From contig NC_135560.1 of the NCBI RefSeq assembly GCF_964340395.1, positions 15,082,598 to 15,146,597 on the forward strand: 64,000 nt of DNA, read 5' to 3'. Under the pieces are notes generated by a model, which saw only the letters and a list, made by a program, of their open reading frames with translations, ran no database searches and was not told the DNA's origin. Of the stretch, positions 1 to 14,756 are shown one piece after another (the stretch's first letter is position 1; each line of letters starts with the position of its first letter). Made by a program: the position numbers and the translations under genes. The stretch comes from Glandiceps talaboti (taxonomy: Eukaryota > Hemichordata > Enteropneusta > Spengelidae).

Positions 1-201
1 TCATCATCAATTCAAAGGCGACGTAACCAAATATACACCGTGAATTCATCTTAGATCGCACCGAGTTGAACAATCATGTCTGTCATTGTAGAATGTAGAC
101 CTTTACGCTGTTTGACCGACTATTGAAGTATAACCCACATAGGTGATATTTCATTGACCTACATGGAAATGCTTGTAAATACTTTTTGCAAGTAGTAGTA
201 G

Positions 202-233
202 CTCAGACCACTCTAGTATTTTAGTGGTCTGAG
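202..233. repeat. Perfect hairpin, 11-bp stem
   Basis: CTCAGACCACT at 202-212 pairs with AGTGGTCTGAG at 223-233 across a 10-base loop. Flanks on both sides are GTAGTAG-like. No gene beside it. Confidence 0.7.
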
Positions 234-3200
234 GTAGTAGTAAGAGTTTTTGCTAACGTTTACATGCTAGCGTAGTTGTACATGTACGTATACATGTCAG
301 TTCGTATGTACATGTACATTAAATGTAGCTCTCATCATATCATACACTGTACATGTGTGTAACCCTTTTCTTTTGCACCCTCCCCCTCCGCCTTCATGTG
401 GTCAAACACAGACAACTAACTAACTAAATAGTGTTACTGTTAGTTTTCTGTGGGTCAAACAATTAGTGTACACGCCTTGAATCACATGCAGGCGAGATAG
501 ATTTGAATATTCATTTGTTTACTGCCCGGTTATGGGGGTGAACTCATGAATATATTCTGAACTAAATGCAAATGTATTCAAATCACTTCCGACTCGCAAT
601 CTGAACTATTTTTCAGATCGAGTATAATCCGATTAGACAGGCGCTAATGGGAAAGTACAGAAACGTCCACCTCATCAGCATAAAAGTACAGAATTGAACT
701 CAATCTGAACTATAGTACGGAAAGTGTCGTAAACTGTACTATTTTTTCTACTAGTGTCAGGCAACTGGCAATGGCTGATGTATTCAAATTTCGTTTGCAT
801 TACAAAGAACATCATGCCTATGGATTTGATTCGATCGCATAGTACGAAATACACTATTAATACCCAGGGTGAATAAGTAATAAGAGCCCCGATGCGGCGA
901 ATGCTTATACCGGCGATGCGAGATCATATTCTAAAAGACTAACCTTGCAAAGCCGCTTGGAGTAAAGCGAAGCGCAGTGCACTTCGGGGGACGCACATCG
1001 AATGCTAGTACGTAAATCGACGGTAAGACCATCTGTTTGTATCTTTCTTTGTCGGTAAGTCATTGCGAATTGTATGCCATTTCCAGATATCAGTATTGCT
1101 TGTATGTTGCCCCATGCCCCCTCTAAGGATACGAATCTTTGGTAACCTTACGCTATCAGAAATCCATCTTTCTGGCAATTAAAACCACCTCGGCTATGAA
1201 ACATCAGGTGTTATAGGCATTTTCTAATTACAGTGTTTAGAAAACCGACACTGTGTCCATTTTGAAAACATACCAAATACATTAAGATTGTGAAAGTATA
1301 CAAAGTTATATCTTTTGATCTATTCTAACGTCTTAAAACTATTGTGTTATCAAGTGAGCTTTAAGTGTATAGGTATTCAGCAGTTCGTCCATTTTTTATA
1401 CTGTAATGAAAATGTAAACAATTTGTTTTGTAGTGTAACATCTTTAAGGATAGCACTTAAGGTGAATAGAGTATATCATACGGCCATATTACTTAAAGGT
1501 CTATATGCACAGCAACAAATGTTTGAAATGAGTCATGCAATGTCAGAATTGGATGAGCTTTCATTTTCTGTGTTAACGACATTGAATGATGTAATGCAGA
1601 AGTATACACAGACAATATGCTTTACTTCTATAACGAGTTAGCATGTATGCATTGTATGCATTGTCATATGGCTTGGAACATATGTCATCACTTGATTATA
1701 TTCGGCGCGTAAATATAGTTTTCCGGCAACTTTTGGATGTATCCTAGTCATTGCTTCTGTCAAAAGCGGGTGAGAGGTCGTTAGTGATATCAATTACAGG
1801 CGATTTAATATACCTGGCTGACGTTGAGTAATTTCATTCTCGAACTAAAATAACCACATCAAATTGTACATTTATGGATACCTACTCGATGACAAAATGT
1901 TTGCTATGATATAACTGAACGAGTTTGGCCAATTATACATTCCACCGGAAGAGCAAGTCGTGTAAGCTATTAAATCGTATTCGATCGTTGAATAAACGTA
2001 TGTGTTTGTTCTGCCGAACAGCACAGGACAGGGAGTTATTCCTTTAAAAGCTGATGTTGTCATATGGTTAAAGGCTATAAAGCCCGATATAAAGAATACA
2101 CATTAGAGACATGCAGCTCTGTTGGCACACCTGGTGCAGTCGCATAGAATTGTACAAAGAATAGGCTCAAAAGCGACCCCACATCTCTAATGTTTCATCG
2201 TATGCAGACTTTACATAAATCCCTTCCTTTATATTCAGGCTTTTTGATGATAATAAGATTTCGCGTTCGTATCTCCTTTACACCTTAACAGCTGACGTGA
2301 GGATAATGGCCTTCAAACATATTTCCATCTAAACATATTAATCTGTATACGCATGTAAATGACAGAATTAGTTCAGTTTAGGTTTTTTTTGGTGTGTCAA
2401 CGACTATTACAATGACATAGCATAACTAAAAAGCAAAATAAAAGTAGGTGTGACAGCGTGATCGTGACCATATGTATTCATCATGTGATTTATTTTTCTG
2501 ATATTGAAGTACTTTTATAGGAAATTTGAAAAGAGACAATTATTTTGATGACGTCAATATTCGTTTCTGTCAGACAAATTGATAAATAAAATGTCGAAAC
2601 GCAAACTATGTTTTTCAGTACATTGTGATTTCTCTTATCGTTCACAACTTTGTATAACACATGGAAAATATCTCATAGCGATTGGTTTTCTGTCAAAAAA
2701 AATTGTTACAGTGAGTTAATACGTTAGATAATGCCATCTTTTCTGAGATTTCTCAAAGCTGAATTCGTCAATACATTGTCAATCAACAGCCTGTAAAGAT
2801 GTTTGAAAGAATAACTGTGTCACTATTGACGCCATGCGACAGTTTCCATTCAGGGTGAATATGAAAAGTGAAAAAATCAAACTGATAAAAAAATGGCATT
2901 TTCAATGATTTATCTATGGTTGAGAATCATTATTGATTAAAGTGCTAGTAACTACGTCAGCATATACGTGCTCTCACTAAGTCTGTCAGATAGTCATATA
3001 GTCATATGGTCAACCATCACACATGTTGGTTATGACCACACGACCTATTACCATCGTATTTTTTTAATGCCTCATAATGTCTCATCCGTTGCTATTGACG
3101 TCATGTGTGTGGTTGCTAATGGAATGCATTTTATCTTGTAGATATGGAAGTACATGATCACAACAGGGAGTTTTAGACATTGTTGTGAATTCAAAAACTA

Positions 3201-3340
3201 AATGCATAATGACATCACTATTATTCACATGAATACATTATACAAAACAGCAGGGGGTGTCAATAATTAGCCTGGTAGATGGATTATCTAGTCCATAATT
3301 CTCCATCCCCAGAAAGCGTTCAGATTTTAAACGGGTTGAT
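234..3340. other. Gene-poor AT-rich DNA
   Basis: No supported gene outside the CpG-rich patch at 880-1045. An open + strand frame of 108 codons at 1315-1641 is within what chance gives at this base composition. A palindromic TGTACATGTACA-type cluster lies at 270-320. Confidence 0.5.
880..1045 (+). other. CpG-rich patch with two donor-like sites
   Basis: An island-like stretch rich in CG dinucleotides (GATGCGGCGAATG, CCGGCGATGCGAG, CGAAGCGCAG) in otherwise AT-rich DNA. It is followed by ACG|GTAAGA and TCG|GTAAGT. No clear open frame. Possibly a promoter or first-exon region. Confidence 0.2.
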
Positions 3341-3354
3341 GGGGGGGGGGGGGG
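3341..3354 (+). repeat. Poly-G run (14)
   Basis: Fourteen G in a row on the + strand, a potential G-quadruplex or slippage site, in unremarkable DNA. Confidence 0.9.
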
Positions 3355-3713
3355 AGACAGTACATGTACATTGCTATGTCTTTATAGCGAACAATCAAAC
3401 GTAATACTGTTCATCAGTGTCGTGCAATTTTCGAAACATATAGTGTTATGAGTTTCCAAATGTATTAAAGTGTAAACGTTTGCAAGGTATGGTAATCGTG
3501 ACTGTAGTATGTTTTTTTTGTTAGCATACAAAATTATAGAAACAAATTAAATATACCACAGTGTAAGCATTCATGTTCCTTTGTACTAGTGGTACACATT
3601 TAACAAAAGGCAAATAATTATTATAATGGCAACAATGACAACATTCAGAAATGCATGCAAATCTCCTTACTTTTGACATCATGAATGCCAATAATTTTCT
3701 CAAAGAGACACCT

Positions 3714-4033
3714 GCATACCTACCTATCTACCAAGTTGACCTACTCAGTTACATGTAGTTGGCTAGCTAGCTAGCTACCTCGGTATCCAGCTTCCAGCTA
3801 CCTACCTACCTACCTACCCACCCACCCACCTACCCACTTAAATACCTATCTATACCTACCTACCCACCAACCTACTCACCTAGCTATCCAGATAGCTAGC
3901 TAGCTAGCTACCAACCCAATCACCCAACCATTTGCCTAGCTACCTAGCTGTCAACATATCGACCCACCTACTTACCTACCTGCCTAGCTACCAATCGACC
4001 CATCCACCTAGCTACCTAATAATGTACCTACCT
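3714..4033. repeat. Degenerate CTAC/CTAG/CCAC tetranucleotide field
   Basis: About 320 bases built of ACCT, CTAG, ACCC and CTAT units, including two short GCTAGCTAGCTAG palindromic runs (around 3760 and 3895). It looks like an old, diverged tetranucleotide satellite. Confidence 0.8.
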
Positions 4034-7000
4034 AATACACCTGTGCATACACGCTAAATATAAATCATTCTTGTCATTGTTTTTCTACCCATAAGGCCTT
4101 GTGTTTAACTCTTCCAAAGTACCCGATGACACCGTGCACGTGGTATTCCAATTAGTATAATCGTGGTGCTCAATATTTCCAGTGAGTGCTTGCTACATAC
4201 GATTCACTGATTTTCCACGCCCGACCTTTCTTCCTAACCTTTAAAGTACAACGTGAGGCATGAATAACGGATAGGATGTTGTTGCCAACACAAGCAAATA
4301 TATGCCATACTACCGTCGTAGAATATTAAGCATCGTCTGTATTTGTTTCATCTTTAAAGGTTTTATTTGTTATTCATGATCTTTTTTTGTACAAAATCAT
4401 TTTCCCTTATCTTTTTTGCCCATTAGCCAGAAAGTTGTCTGTCTTGGCTAGATCATTTGAAATAGGATATCCTAACCAAACATATCTGAGTCGTCCTATT
4501 AGGTAAATTGAATCTGATCTTTCAAGAGATGGGGTACATTTTGGTAAAAAGGTTACAGTACTCAGCATTTACTGTTAGTTTTTTTTCTTTAAATAGATAG
4601 AATGAGGAGACGGAATAAACCTTGTAACATTATTTTGAAGTGACATTATATCTGTAACATATTTTGCTCACTAACCTATTTAACATCTCGTCGTTGTTTA
4701 CTGTTACTGTAGACAGATAAACGTACCCATTATTTCAATGTCTATTTGTTTTGGTACTGAAATTACATGAGCATACTTAATTGTAATATACTTTATGGTA
4801 CTGCTCATGGTATTGTGATAATTTTACAAATCAATATAATAGTAAGTATTTTAGCCCCTAACAGAGAAAGCTTTAAGGGGGTTACTACAAGATGTTCTAT
4901 CCATCGTGTGTTCATGCATTTGTCCGTTTGTAGCTGCTTTATCTGTGATATACATAGACCAATTTCTTTCAAACTTACAAAGGTGACAGACAATGTTGGG
5001 CGTGTTCACGGCCTTTAGTTTCTCAATCAGCACCTTTGTCATAAAATAAGGTCAATATAGTTGACAAAATATCTGAAAAATGTCATTTTTTGCATATTAA
5101 AAATGCAAATTGATATATGTGTAGATCTTTTCTTTCAAATCACGTGGAAAGGTAAATACAGAGAGTGGACATCTATCTTCACATTAATTATTTCTGTACT
5201 TGTATCACATTCATCAATTCATTGAATGTTATTGAATAGTTTTGTGGCATTTTAGTCGATGCTTTCACATCTTATGCATATTTAACATTGGACTTACACT
5301 CATGAATTGCGTCCAAACGTATGTCACTTTGTCGAGAAAACATATTCGTAGTTTTCAATCGTAGTAGTTGTGTCGTATATCAAGTTTTACATCATGTATC
5401 TTATTTTGTAAGAAAACCAGTTCGAGGTACATGCACAAACACATACAGTGGAACCTTGTTGTTACAACTGTTTGAAATATTAGACACGTTTTTGTTTTAA
5501 TTTATACATTCAACCCACGGTTGTCCAGTTCTGTTTGCGGTAGCATTGAGCGAAGTGTAAATCATTGGGTTACACAAATGGGACCTTTTAGATGCAAACA
5601 GATCAGTCGTCTTATTTTGAAACAGAGTATGATCGGTGTTACAACACTAACTTTCATTGACAGAACTGTTGTCTGTCACCCAGGAAAGTAAATCTCTAAA
5701 TTTAGGTCATTCATTATTTCAACTACTATATTTCCCATGAGTGTGTACGTACGAGCAATAACATGTCCAATGGGATGCTACGCATGTCCCATATCACATG
5801 TCCAATTTTCAGTATTACCAGACTGTGTGTGATTGGACTGATTTGTTATACCTTTCAGTGGTAAATAATTTGACATTGCAGATGATTACAACCATGACGT
5901 TACCAATATCACGCTTGTCAACATACATTCAATGTATCAGTGCAAAGGTTTTGTGCACTGTTGATTTAGATTTCCAATGCCGCCATTGGCATATTCAATA
6001 TTCAGGTTATAAATGTTTCATTCATCATGAATAAATTACAAGGAAGACACCACCTACTTACCCAGAATGAAAAGGACAGTCATATGATGTGAACTCGAAG
6101 GAAAATGAGATAGTTGCCAGGAAAATTTGTTTTGCCTCTCCTGAAATAAATGGATTATAAAACATTTAGGAAGTATGTTATCCATTGGGAAAGCAATCAT
6201 GGTTGTATTGGGAAAAAAGTTTAAACATGTAGAAATTGATTTGATAGACATACGATAAATTATAGAATGAAAATTTAGCATTTGTGACCTGGTGTACCAA
6301 CAGTGAATGCATGTGTTTAGTAAACTTAGACCGGGTGCTGCTAGAGCAATAGTTGTACAAACTCGTGGTATTCACGCGCTTTTGGTAAAATAGGAGATTT
6401 CACACGTTTAGAAAAGTGCTTCAAGCTGTCATGTATTTCACAATCCAAAGAGAAATATCATTCAAGGATGAATTTGTATGTAACAGGACATATACATTGC
6501 AATGATTTGCATCATAGCATGTGAAAGCAAAGTTCAATAATTTCAAACAGAAGACGCAGTATGTATACCATGGTCGTTCTACGTCACAACAAAGCAAGTT
6601 TACGTCACTGTTTTTGTAGTGTTGAACATACGAGAAAAAAAGTACTTTCGCCATTTAAAGAAAAAATTGTAAGGTATAAAGGTGTAATTAATATTTATAT
6701 TCTTCTTTAATATTTTCCTTTATTTAGCTGGAAACTTCTCGTAACGTAAAGGTTTGGTGACTATTCGCCTTCTGCTCATAGGAACAAGACCCCTTATGTC
6801 AATCATATTATCATCGGGTGAACGAACCAAATTATTTGAAATAATATCAAATTGTCTATTCATTAGATAGAGTAAGGGTTTGCTTCCTGCGACATATGAA
6901 TTTAGAGACTCTAGATCAACAAATCATACTGCATGATTAACAGGCGAACCGCAAACAACTTTGTTTAAGTAATATTTAGTTCTCCTCTTTCGATGTCGAC

Positions 7001-7150
7001 CATTTTTCATCATTGATGAGTGCGGACATGAATATAACAGAAGGGGTTTAGTGTCAATGTTTGATAGTGGGTGTCACAGTGCTGCACATCGCAACCGCAA
7101 AGTGGCAGGTGGACATCAAAACTAGGACATTCGGTTAGAATATCTATACC
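4034..7150. other. Gene-free; probable dispersed-repeat fragment at about 4860-5110
   Basis: No supported gene. The stretch near 4890-5010 (TGTCCGTTTGTAGCTGC, CCAATTTCTTTCAAACTT) resembles the body of common invertebrate non-autonomous repeats that carry such TGTCCGT and AATTTCTTT phrases. That is recognition from memory, not alignment. Confidence 0.35.
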
Positions 7151-7195
<45 letters not shown>

Positions 7196-7198
7196 TTA
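7151..7198. repeat. (AAT)n microsatellite
   Basis: About 15 near-perfect ATA/AAT units. Confidence 0.95.
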
Positions 7199-10100
7199 AT
7201 AATAATAGGACGCTGGAATGCTTAATGCATAAATTAGCATTGGGAATTGATACTTCATGAAAAAATATGAATTCGGGAACGTCGATATTGTTGAGGAAAA
7301 CACTGTTGATGAAACGTAATCAAGAGTCATTCAATGCCGAATGATGACGTCAACACATGTAACATTTTCTAAAGATCAAGCTCTGACTATTGCCATGAAA
7401 AAATAGCCTGGAGTAAATATTGATATTTTACTATTGGAATATACGACATACACAGTATGTAGAAAAATCTCCATTGTGCATTTGCTAAAAAAAAGAGTAT
7501 GTATTTATACGCATGCATGAGTGACTTGGTTCGGTTCCTTTTTTAATTTTCTAAATACTGGATGTTAAAAGCTTCTAACACGGTTTCTTAAGAGGCGTGT
7601 GTCAACTGATTAAAATGTAACAGTTGTAAATATTTCACTACGTCTGTGGGCTATTGTGAAACTAACAAATCCAATTGCGTTTTTCAGGCACTGGTAAATT
7701 TGGCTTAGGCATAAAATTGAAATTCTAATTGACTGAGTGATAATCGCCTTTCTGGCGTCACAAATCGCAGCCCATTTCTCATCGACGCTCTCGGGTAATG
7801 CAACTACTCATTAGTAGTGAAAATATTTGAATTTATACATTCTTTTATTAAGCGTTAGTATATCCCAAAGGCATTTGAGATAATATAATATATTATACTA
7901 TGATGACAGAAAGCTTCACTGGTTCAAATATTTCTGCATCCAATCACCGAGTCATGTTACTTGTCGAGAGCTTTAAAGTCTTTTCAACAGGATATAAGAG
8001 ACATGTGAAAAGTTCAAGACCCCGTAGCACAATTTATCTTTTAAGGAAATTCCAAATGCTATTTTACACTCGGGGGTGGAATTCAAACGCATTTCATATT
8101 ACCCAGTGGACACTGCTACCTTAGTTTGCTGAATAGAAATTGTTAAGTAATATGTCTTTTAATTATATTAGCACCATCGACTTTGGTTAGGGGATTTCAT
8201 GAACTACAAGTAACTCAAAAATTGAACGATTGCTACGCTTTATTATATCTTAATACGCTGTCAAAACTGGAAAAGATTGATACCTTTTCTTGGATTAGAC
8301 TACTCTTAACTAAAGTTCCTATGGCTTCTAACAATACACTTCCAAATCTTTCTAGAATTTAGAAGTGTTTTTCATCAAAGCCTTGTATTACTTTTAACGT
8401 GCATAGCCACAGCTGTGAAATCTCTGAAATCCTTTACACTTCTTGTGGTTGCAACTCTTCAAGATTTTTGCGTCTGCAACATTCGATTGGACAGTACATG
8501 ACTACAGGTAAATATAGTACAAGTTTGTCAGTTTGTATGTATTTTAAATGCTTGGTTAGTACACCGTGTCTTCTAGAAAAGGTCTGTTTCTGGAGCAATC
8601 TTACAACTGGTACATAATATATTTATGAATTATTTGCTGGAGGTCTACAGGTTAATATAAGTATAAACGTTGTTATCATTTATATGACGTTATTTTTTTC
8701 ATTTATTATTTTGATAAATTTAACCCTTCACAAGTTGTTTTGGCTTGGCTCTACCTTCCTCGATTTAAACGGTTTAAAACACACGTTCAACTCAGTCAAG
8801 AATAAATTTGGATAAACATTTTACCCGTTTTTGTCTTTTTATTTTCTTTTCCTTTTTTGTAAGTACCGTAACTTACTTACTTCCTCAGTAATAAAATAAC
8901 AAAACAGTTATTAATACTTTAATGACATACATATTTATGATTGATTGAATTTTTGTATGTCAAAGCTTTCTTTTTGTCTGTGGGATATACATTTACCACG
9001 CTACATGCTATTAATTGTACTGTAAACTCTAGTATTACTCAAGCCTCCAAGCTTTTTCCATTCTGTATTTGAAAAAAAAAATAAACACGCAATAACATTG
9101 TGTTTTTTTCGTGTGAAATGACAACCTGACTGAGTCCTTGCAAAACAGTTGGGCTAACGCATAAATCCTGAGACTTGTATGAGTGAAGGAGTTTAGCCGT
9201 GCTATAGATTATGAATGAGATAAATTATGATATTAAAAGTACAGATCATTACACTCCCGAATATACTATTTATTCATGACAAATGAGGAGCTTGATAAGT
9301 TTTCTCACCATAAAAGTCACACGGCAGTTGTTTATGTCATGCGAAACGATTTCTTCTTCCCTGATTTGCTGGTTCATGGTGCAATGCTTCGACCGGTCTA
9401 TCATTCTCTATTGTTCGCTTTTGTTATATTACTAACTTAAAACTAGTGGTCAAGTGTCAGTTATCTACGACATACGAGCGCTAGTGACTGATATCAGTCT
9501 CTTGGGAGACTACTAGTAACTAGAAACTTTGGAAAGTAGATGGGAACAATCACAAAACTGAAATTTAGAGACGGATAACAAACTCAAACATTTCATACAT
9601 ATGTCACAGACCTCCGAAGGGAGACTGGTACCAGTCTATTGAAAATATACAATTGCCAGACAACGGGAAAACACGCCAGGTAGCTAAAGTTATTTGATTA
9701 TTTTGTATTCTTATAATAAACACACCTATTCAAATAGTACATGAAGCTAGGCTTTTGATAAACAGGGGTAAAAGATACTAATAACAGTTAAAACAGATGA
9801 AAAATGTGGTCATGAAAGAGATCCTAACACTATGAAGTACGTACACCTATAATAGATTCACATATGCGAGCACAATTATATACATATCAATCTAACAAAC
9901 CCATGAAATCGCAACCGAGATTACCAAAGTACTTAATATTTAGAGAGATGTATAGAAGTACATCTGACACATCACGACACTCATGTCAACAGCACGATTC
10001 TGTTCCACACGTAGCACACATCGTCAGTTTGAAGCTACTCTGAGAATAGTAGTTCGTGTCTCGTCTTTGCTTTTTCATATGCCATGTTTCTGAAGGACAA

Positions 10101-13011
10101 TAGCATACATAACACAAGTAACTCATATTATATAGACTAGGTATGGAAAGGTCACAATGATGTCAGGGTTGCCTTAAACTTCGCAAATTCCCTCAATAAG
10201 TTGATAACTGTCCTCAAGGGGGATAGTTGTTTTATACAGAGTGTCGGTATCATATAATCATATAATATTTTAATGACATTTAAACAGATAAAGATTTCGT
10301 GATTGCCTTTGTGACTGTTAGAAATTAATGTCAATTGATAGTAAGGAGGCAGGTTGTAAGCTAATGCCGAAATTGCTACAGGCATGTATGAAAACCGAAT
10401 CGTGATAACCTGCAAGTGTATTCATCAAGGTTTCATGCCGATCGTTTCGTCTTACATGGATCATCTTCATGGTGCAGTCGTTATTTAATACACTCGCAGC
10501 TAAGGAACCAAGTAAGCATTGACACACTATTCGTGCCACTAAACCTAGCGATAGTGATTTAATGTTATTTTGCGTTTAAATTGAGTTCGAAATATGAAAT
10601 GTCTCCTTTTTTTACGTATACATTGACACTTACGCACTTTTATCACCAACGAGATAGTCATATCTTATAGGTAGTCATTATGATATCCTATACACATCAT
10701 TCCATTTATTTGTTCCTTTTTGGCATATCATAAATGGATAAGGGAGTCGCAGGGTTCAAAACCTCAGATAAAAAACATCTACTATGAGTGCAAATGGTAA
10801 AATATTAATATATCAATATATCAATGTTTCGTCGCCCAACAGGCATTGAACACTACATCCACTAGCAAGGGTTGTTGACGTGAACATTAAAATTCAACCT
10901 CAGACAATGAAAGAGCGCGTCTCCATAAAACACGTGATAAAAACATACAAAACAAGTCTTAGATGTCATTGATTGTATAGAAAAGTCTTGGCTCTTACTG
11001 TTGAGTTCATTATAACATAGTGGGGTGGTGCATCTGGTACAAATCACCTCGAATTTAGATTTCGAAAGTTTGTTGATAAGTGTGATGAATTTTGAATAAT
11101 CGTACTAAACCTTACTGGTACAAATCATTTTTCATTGATTCTAATGTTCATTTGGCGAGTCGATGAATACTTGTCGTTAGAAAAAAACATGAAAAAAAGG
11201 TCATTATATTTTTGATAGTATAGACGATTTGCCTTGTGATCGATACATTTTAGGAGTACTTGCTTTGAGCAAGTTAATAACTAGGAACTTGTTTTAAAAG
11301 TGTTTGAAGTGATTGTCGAACACATACTTTGTTCGATGTATTATTCAAGAAAGATCACATCCTTATCTGAGAGGACAGCCACTAAACGTACACGCGTTTC
11401 CGAGCTAAATTTACATGATCATTAAAGTGATCTTAAAGCATGACTCTTCGGAACATAGGTATGTATAGAGGTATCGATTCCCTTGCGAATCCTTTGGAAA
11501 TGTTCAAAATTGGCGATTTTTCGTAATGAATATAACGATAGCAGGTGTTTGTTTTGCGGCACTATTGGTTCCGATCCAGCTGTGAGGTGAGGCAGAATGT
11601 GTGAATATAAAATTCAGTTGGTTAAAGGAATCTTTTCAAGCAGAAGTAAACTCAGTTTCTATACATCGTCACGAGCCCCTGAGACAGAAATCAACTAATC
11701 AAACACTCAGACGGTTTTGATAATTATTTGCAAAGCAAAACCATCAGATTCGAAATTGCAAAGGTGCTCCGATATGATACCTTACACTCAGTTTCACTTA
11801 CTAGAATTATCAGAGCGCCTACAATAGACTATCTCTCGAATAACTGGTGCCATATTGGCTATATTGAGTGCACAGAGAATATTTTTTCTGGTATGCTTCA
11901 ATACATATCATAACTAACACCACGGTATGTCAGAGTGGTTGGTTATCAGTATCGTACACAGACGCCAAAAATATGATCTAGCAGAATGGCACAATGATGT
12001 CATGTGGACAACACAAATTGAGTTGATTGCAATGTAATATAAGACGCTTAGGTGAAGATTCAGCAAGACTCTTTCATCTGCATTCATTGCTTCTGCATGG
12101 CATCTTATCTGTATAAAAAATAATAATCTTTACAAAGATATGCCAATACAGAGGATGAATAATTTGTACACGCTGTTCAAAACGACACTTTTATCAACAT
12201 TAATGGTATGCAGATTATAATACATTTGTTCGACCTTCTCGACACCCTTACTTTGATATGTACCGTCAAATTGCAGTTATTACTGTCCTTGTCGTATCAA
12301 TTTCCAAGTCGAATTCTAAGTCATAATGAAAGATTCTGAAAATCGATGTAAAGATAATATCTCATACTCATTGAAAGATTTTCCCAACAATAGTTTGTAT
12401 CTTTGGGAGATTACATTAAAATTGTATTCGGTCGTTATTGCTCAAATGCATACTTCCCGCTGTCTATGAATAAATCTAAGGACAATATCAGTAAGACCCA
12501 TTTTCCATTGCCGTATCTCCTATCTTACTTCTTCATGCACTGTACAATTACTCACTATATACAAAACTGTTTTTAGTAGATGAAAGGGTACGCGCGCGAA
12601 ACAGTAAATGAGTGAACTCGGGTTCATTGTCTCTGGAGTTAATTTTAGCTCCTCTAAGTAGACATGCACATGAATTCGCCATATGGCGAATTATTTGGAT
12701 GTGGCCCGCAAGTTATGTAACCAATTTTCATATACCAAAAGATTGATAATAAAGACAAAACAGCGAATACTATTTCACACAAGATTTGTTCTTACACCTG
12801 TTGCATAAAGTAATTCCCTGTAATTTTCTGTATTTGTTAATAAAATGATCAAAGTTGACAGATAAACATATGTGAGAGAGCGCTTAGCTTGACAATTGCT
12901 GCAAATCGCTGAGCGTAAGTCCTGCACAGCTTGTTGCTTGCTTTAACAATACTATACATATATTATACATTTTGACTGTGTGCAATGAATATTAATGACA
13001 ACTAATTATAC
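7199..13011. other. Gene-poor DNA with short palindromes
   Basis: Nothing convincing except the weak frame at 10402-10539. Perfect palindromes are AGACTGGTACCAGTCT (9622-9637) and AATTCGCCATATGGCGAATT (12673-12692). Confidence 0.5.
10402..10539 (-). other. Weak candidate exon
   Basis: The minus strand is open from a GGTTTAG acceptor-like site to GCAG|GTTATC. The peptide (ARIVCQCLLGSLAASVLNN then MKMIHVRRNDRHETLMNTLA) is plausible but unrecognised. No further support. Confidence 0.12.
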
Positions 13012-13110
13012 CTAAAAAAATCTTGTTAAGTTGTGAGAAATGGTTGGAGGTTCGTGCTTGCAGGCACAGGAGACACAATACCTCCCCTTTTTTGCCTTTG
13101 GGGTAGCCAT
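13012..13110 (-). pseudogene. THAP-domain-like N-terminal fragment
   Basis: An ATG directly behind an AAAGCAG acceptor-like site opens 32 codons: MATPKAKKGRYCVSCACK, then a short stretch ending LTRFF and TAG. The order (short basic start, CxxC, then a hydrophobic RFF) is how THAP zinc-finger proteins begin (C-x2-4-C ... FxxFP). The remaining Cys and His of the C2CH site are absent, and the frame stops in a poly-T run. Likely a relic of a THAP gene or P-element-type transposase, or a coincidence. Confidence 0.2.
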
Positions 13111-14688
13111 CTGCTTTAGAGATATATTACGAAGTTTAATTGATAGACCACCAATAACCTTTGACCTTAGGATTCTGTTGAATAGTATTTCATCGACCAC
13201 ATTCCTATTTTAGGTTCAATCTTTTAGAATTCGACTCGTGTGTTTACATCGCACTAAAGGTGCATTCTATTTTTTATAAAACTCACAAATCAATACTTTG
13301 GCCTTTAACCAAATCTTGCAGTTGCCGTTGTATCGAATGTAACAATCCTTTTAAGGGTGACCTTGATCGATAGCATGTTTGGAATTGTACAAAAAGGTTA
13401 AATCGACATTTCCAGGATTAATGGACACTCATGCCACCTTATTCAAGTATGAATCTATATTCCATATCCGAAGAATTTTTTTTTGCACTTTTTCAAGATC
13501 AATAACAATATGCGAATCTTTGTGGCCCTTCCATGAAGCAGAAATGTTATGGATGTCATCCATTTAAACACACTTCAAAGAGTTAACTACTTTTACCGAC
13601 AGCATTCATGTGTTAAGACACGCGATACTTTTATGCACGACATATACCCTTTACATTTCGGAGTAATGCTCAATATACAGTTAACATTCGCAGGTATTTG
13701 TATTGTATGTAATATGTAGTGATATTGTACATCTACATTTGTAGTAATTACAATTTGATTCTGTGAAATTTCTGCTGTTGAGAGGAAATTGATCACCGCA
13801 ACTTAATACCTCGTCTTGTATTACACATTTCAAAAAAGCCGATGACTACATATTTAAAAATGATGAAATGTCACATGATATCTAGATAAAACTGTATTCA
13901 CCATAATTTCGCATACATGAGAAAACATGATATTGAAGTAAGTCCAAGCTAAAATGACTCTGGTTACAAAGAAATCTATGAACGTCTTTCAACCCATGAA
14001 GATTGTCGTGAAGGCGCAATATGTAAACGTTTTGGCCATGTTTTATCCAGGCGAGACTCGGCAAAGGCATGGGAAGAGACTCATTTGCGTGGGCCGGTAG
14101 AGCACTTGCCTATATCACGAAGGTAACAATCTAAGTAAATACTTAGGGTATACAAATCGAATAGTAAACAGTAAGCGTGAAACTTTCACCGAGATAATGA
14201 GTTACCCTGAGCTATAATTGGTCTTATTTGGCCGTGTTGTTAAGCACCTGGAACTGACGTACAGAATTTGCATTTAAACTCCCTTGCGAGCATGCTCATA
14301 AATAGAACTATGGCTCCATGCCGCAAATTTGATTGGGGAACGGAATTCTCCAGAGTGTTGTCTTGGACAGAGTAAGTTACAGTTTTTTATGTGAAGAAAC
14401 AACCTTCTTAACCCACATTAAGGTATGTACAAGTACAATACTCATGTTGCTTTAGAGCTTCTAACTCACAATTTTGAAATTATGTTAAACACCTTGAATC
14501 GTATCTACTGTGGAATAGAACATGTGATAAGATAAAATATATAGATGTTAAGTATCTAGTATCTTGGCTTGTATCTTATTTGTTAATTGTCATAACGTAA
14601 TTAGAATATTAGAAATGTGACGCCTTCCTTCATCAAGTTCTAAACGCTTAGACAAAATAGCCGTCTGTATTTCATTCACGGAAGATTC

Positions 14689-14756
14689 TTTGCATGGGAG
14701 TAGTCCGAAAACAGCAACTTATTGTTATGTGTCTCATAAAAGATGTTGTCTCATCA
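14689..14756 (+). repeat. 68-bp direct repeat, copy 1
   Basis: Starts TTTGCATGGGAGTAGTCCG and ends TTGTCTCATCA. It matches 15448-15515 over 68 aligned bases with about two mismatches and no gaps. Confidence 0.9.

Noticed and set aside
1315-1641. 108-codon plus frame
   Set aside because: Starts at a non-ATG codon; several such frames are expected by chance here.
10750-10775. tRNA B-box-like GGTTCAAAACC
   Set aside because: Does not match GGTTCGANTCC and no cloverleaf can be built around it.
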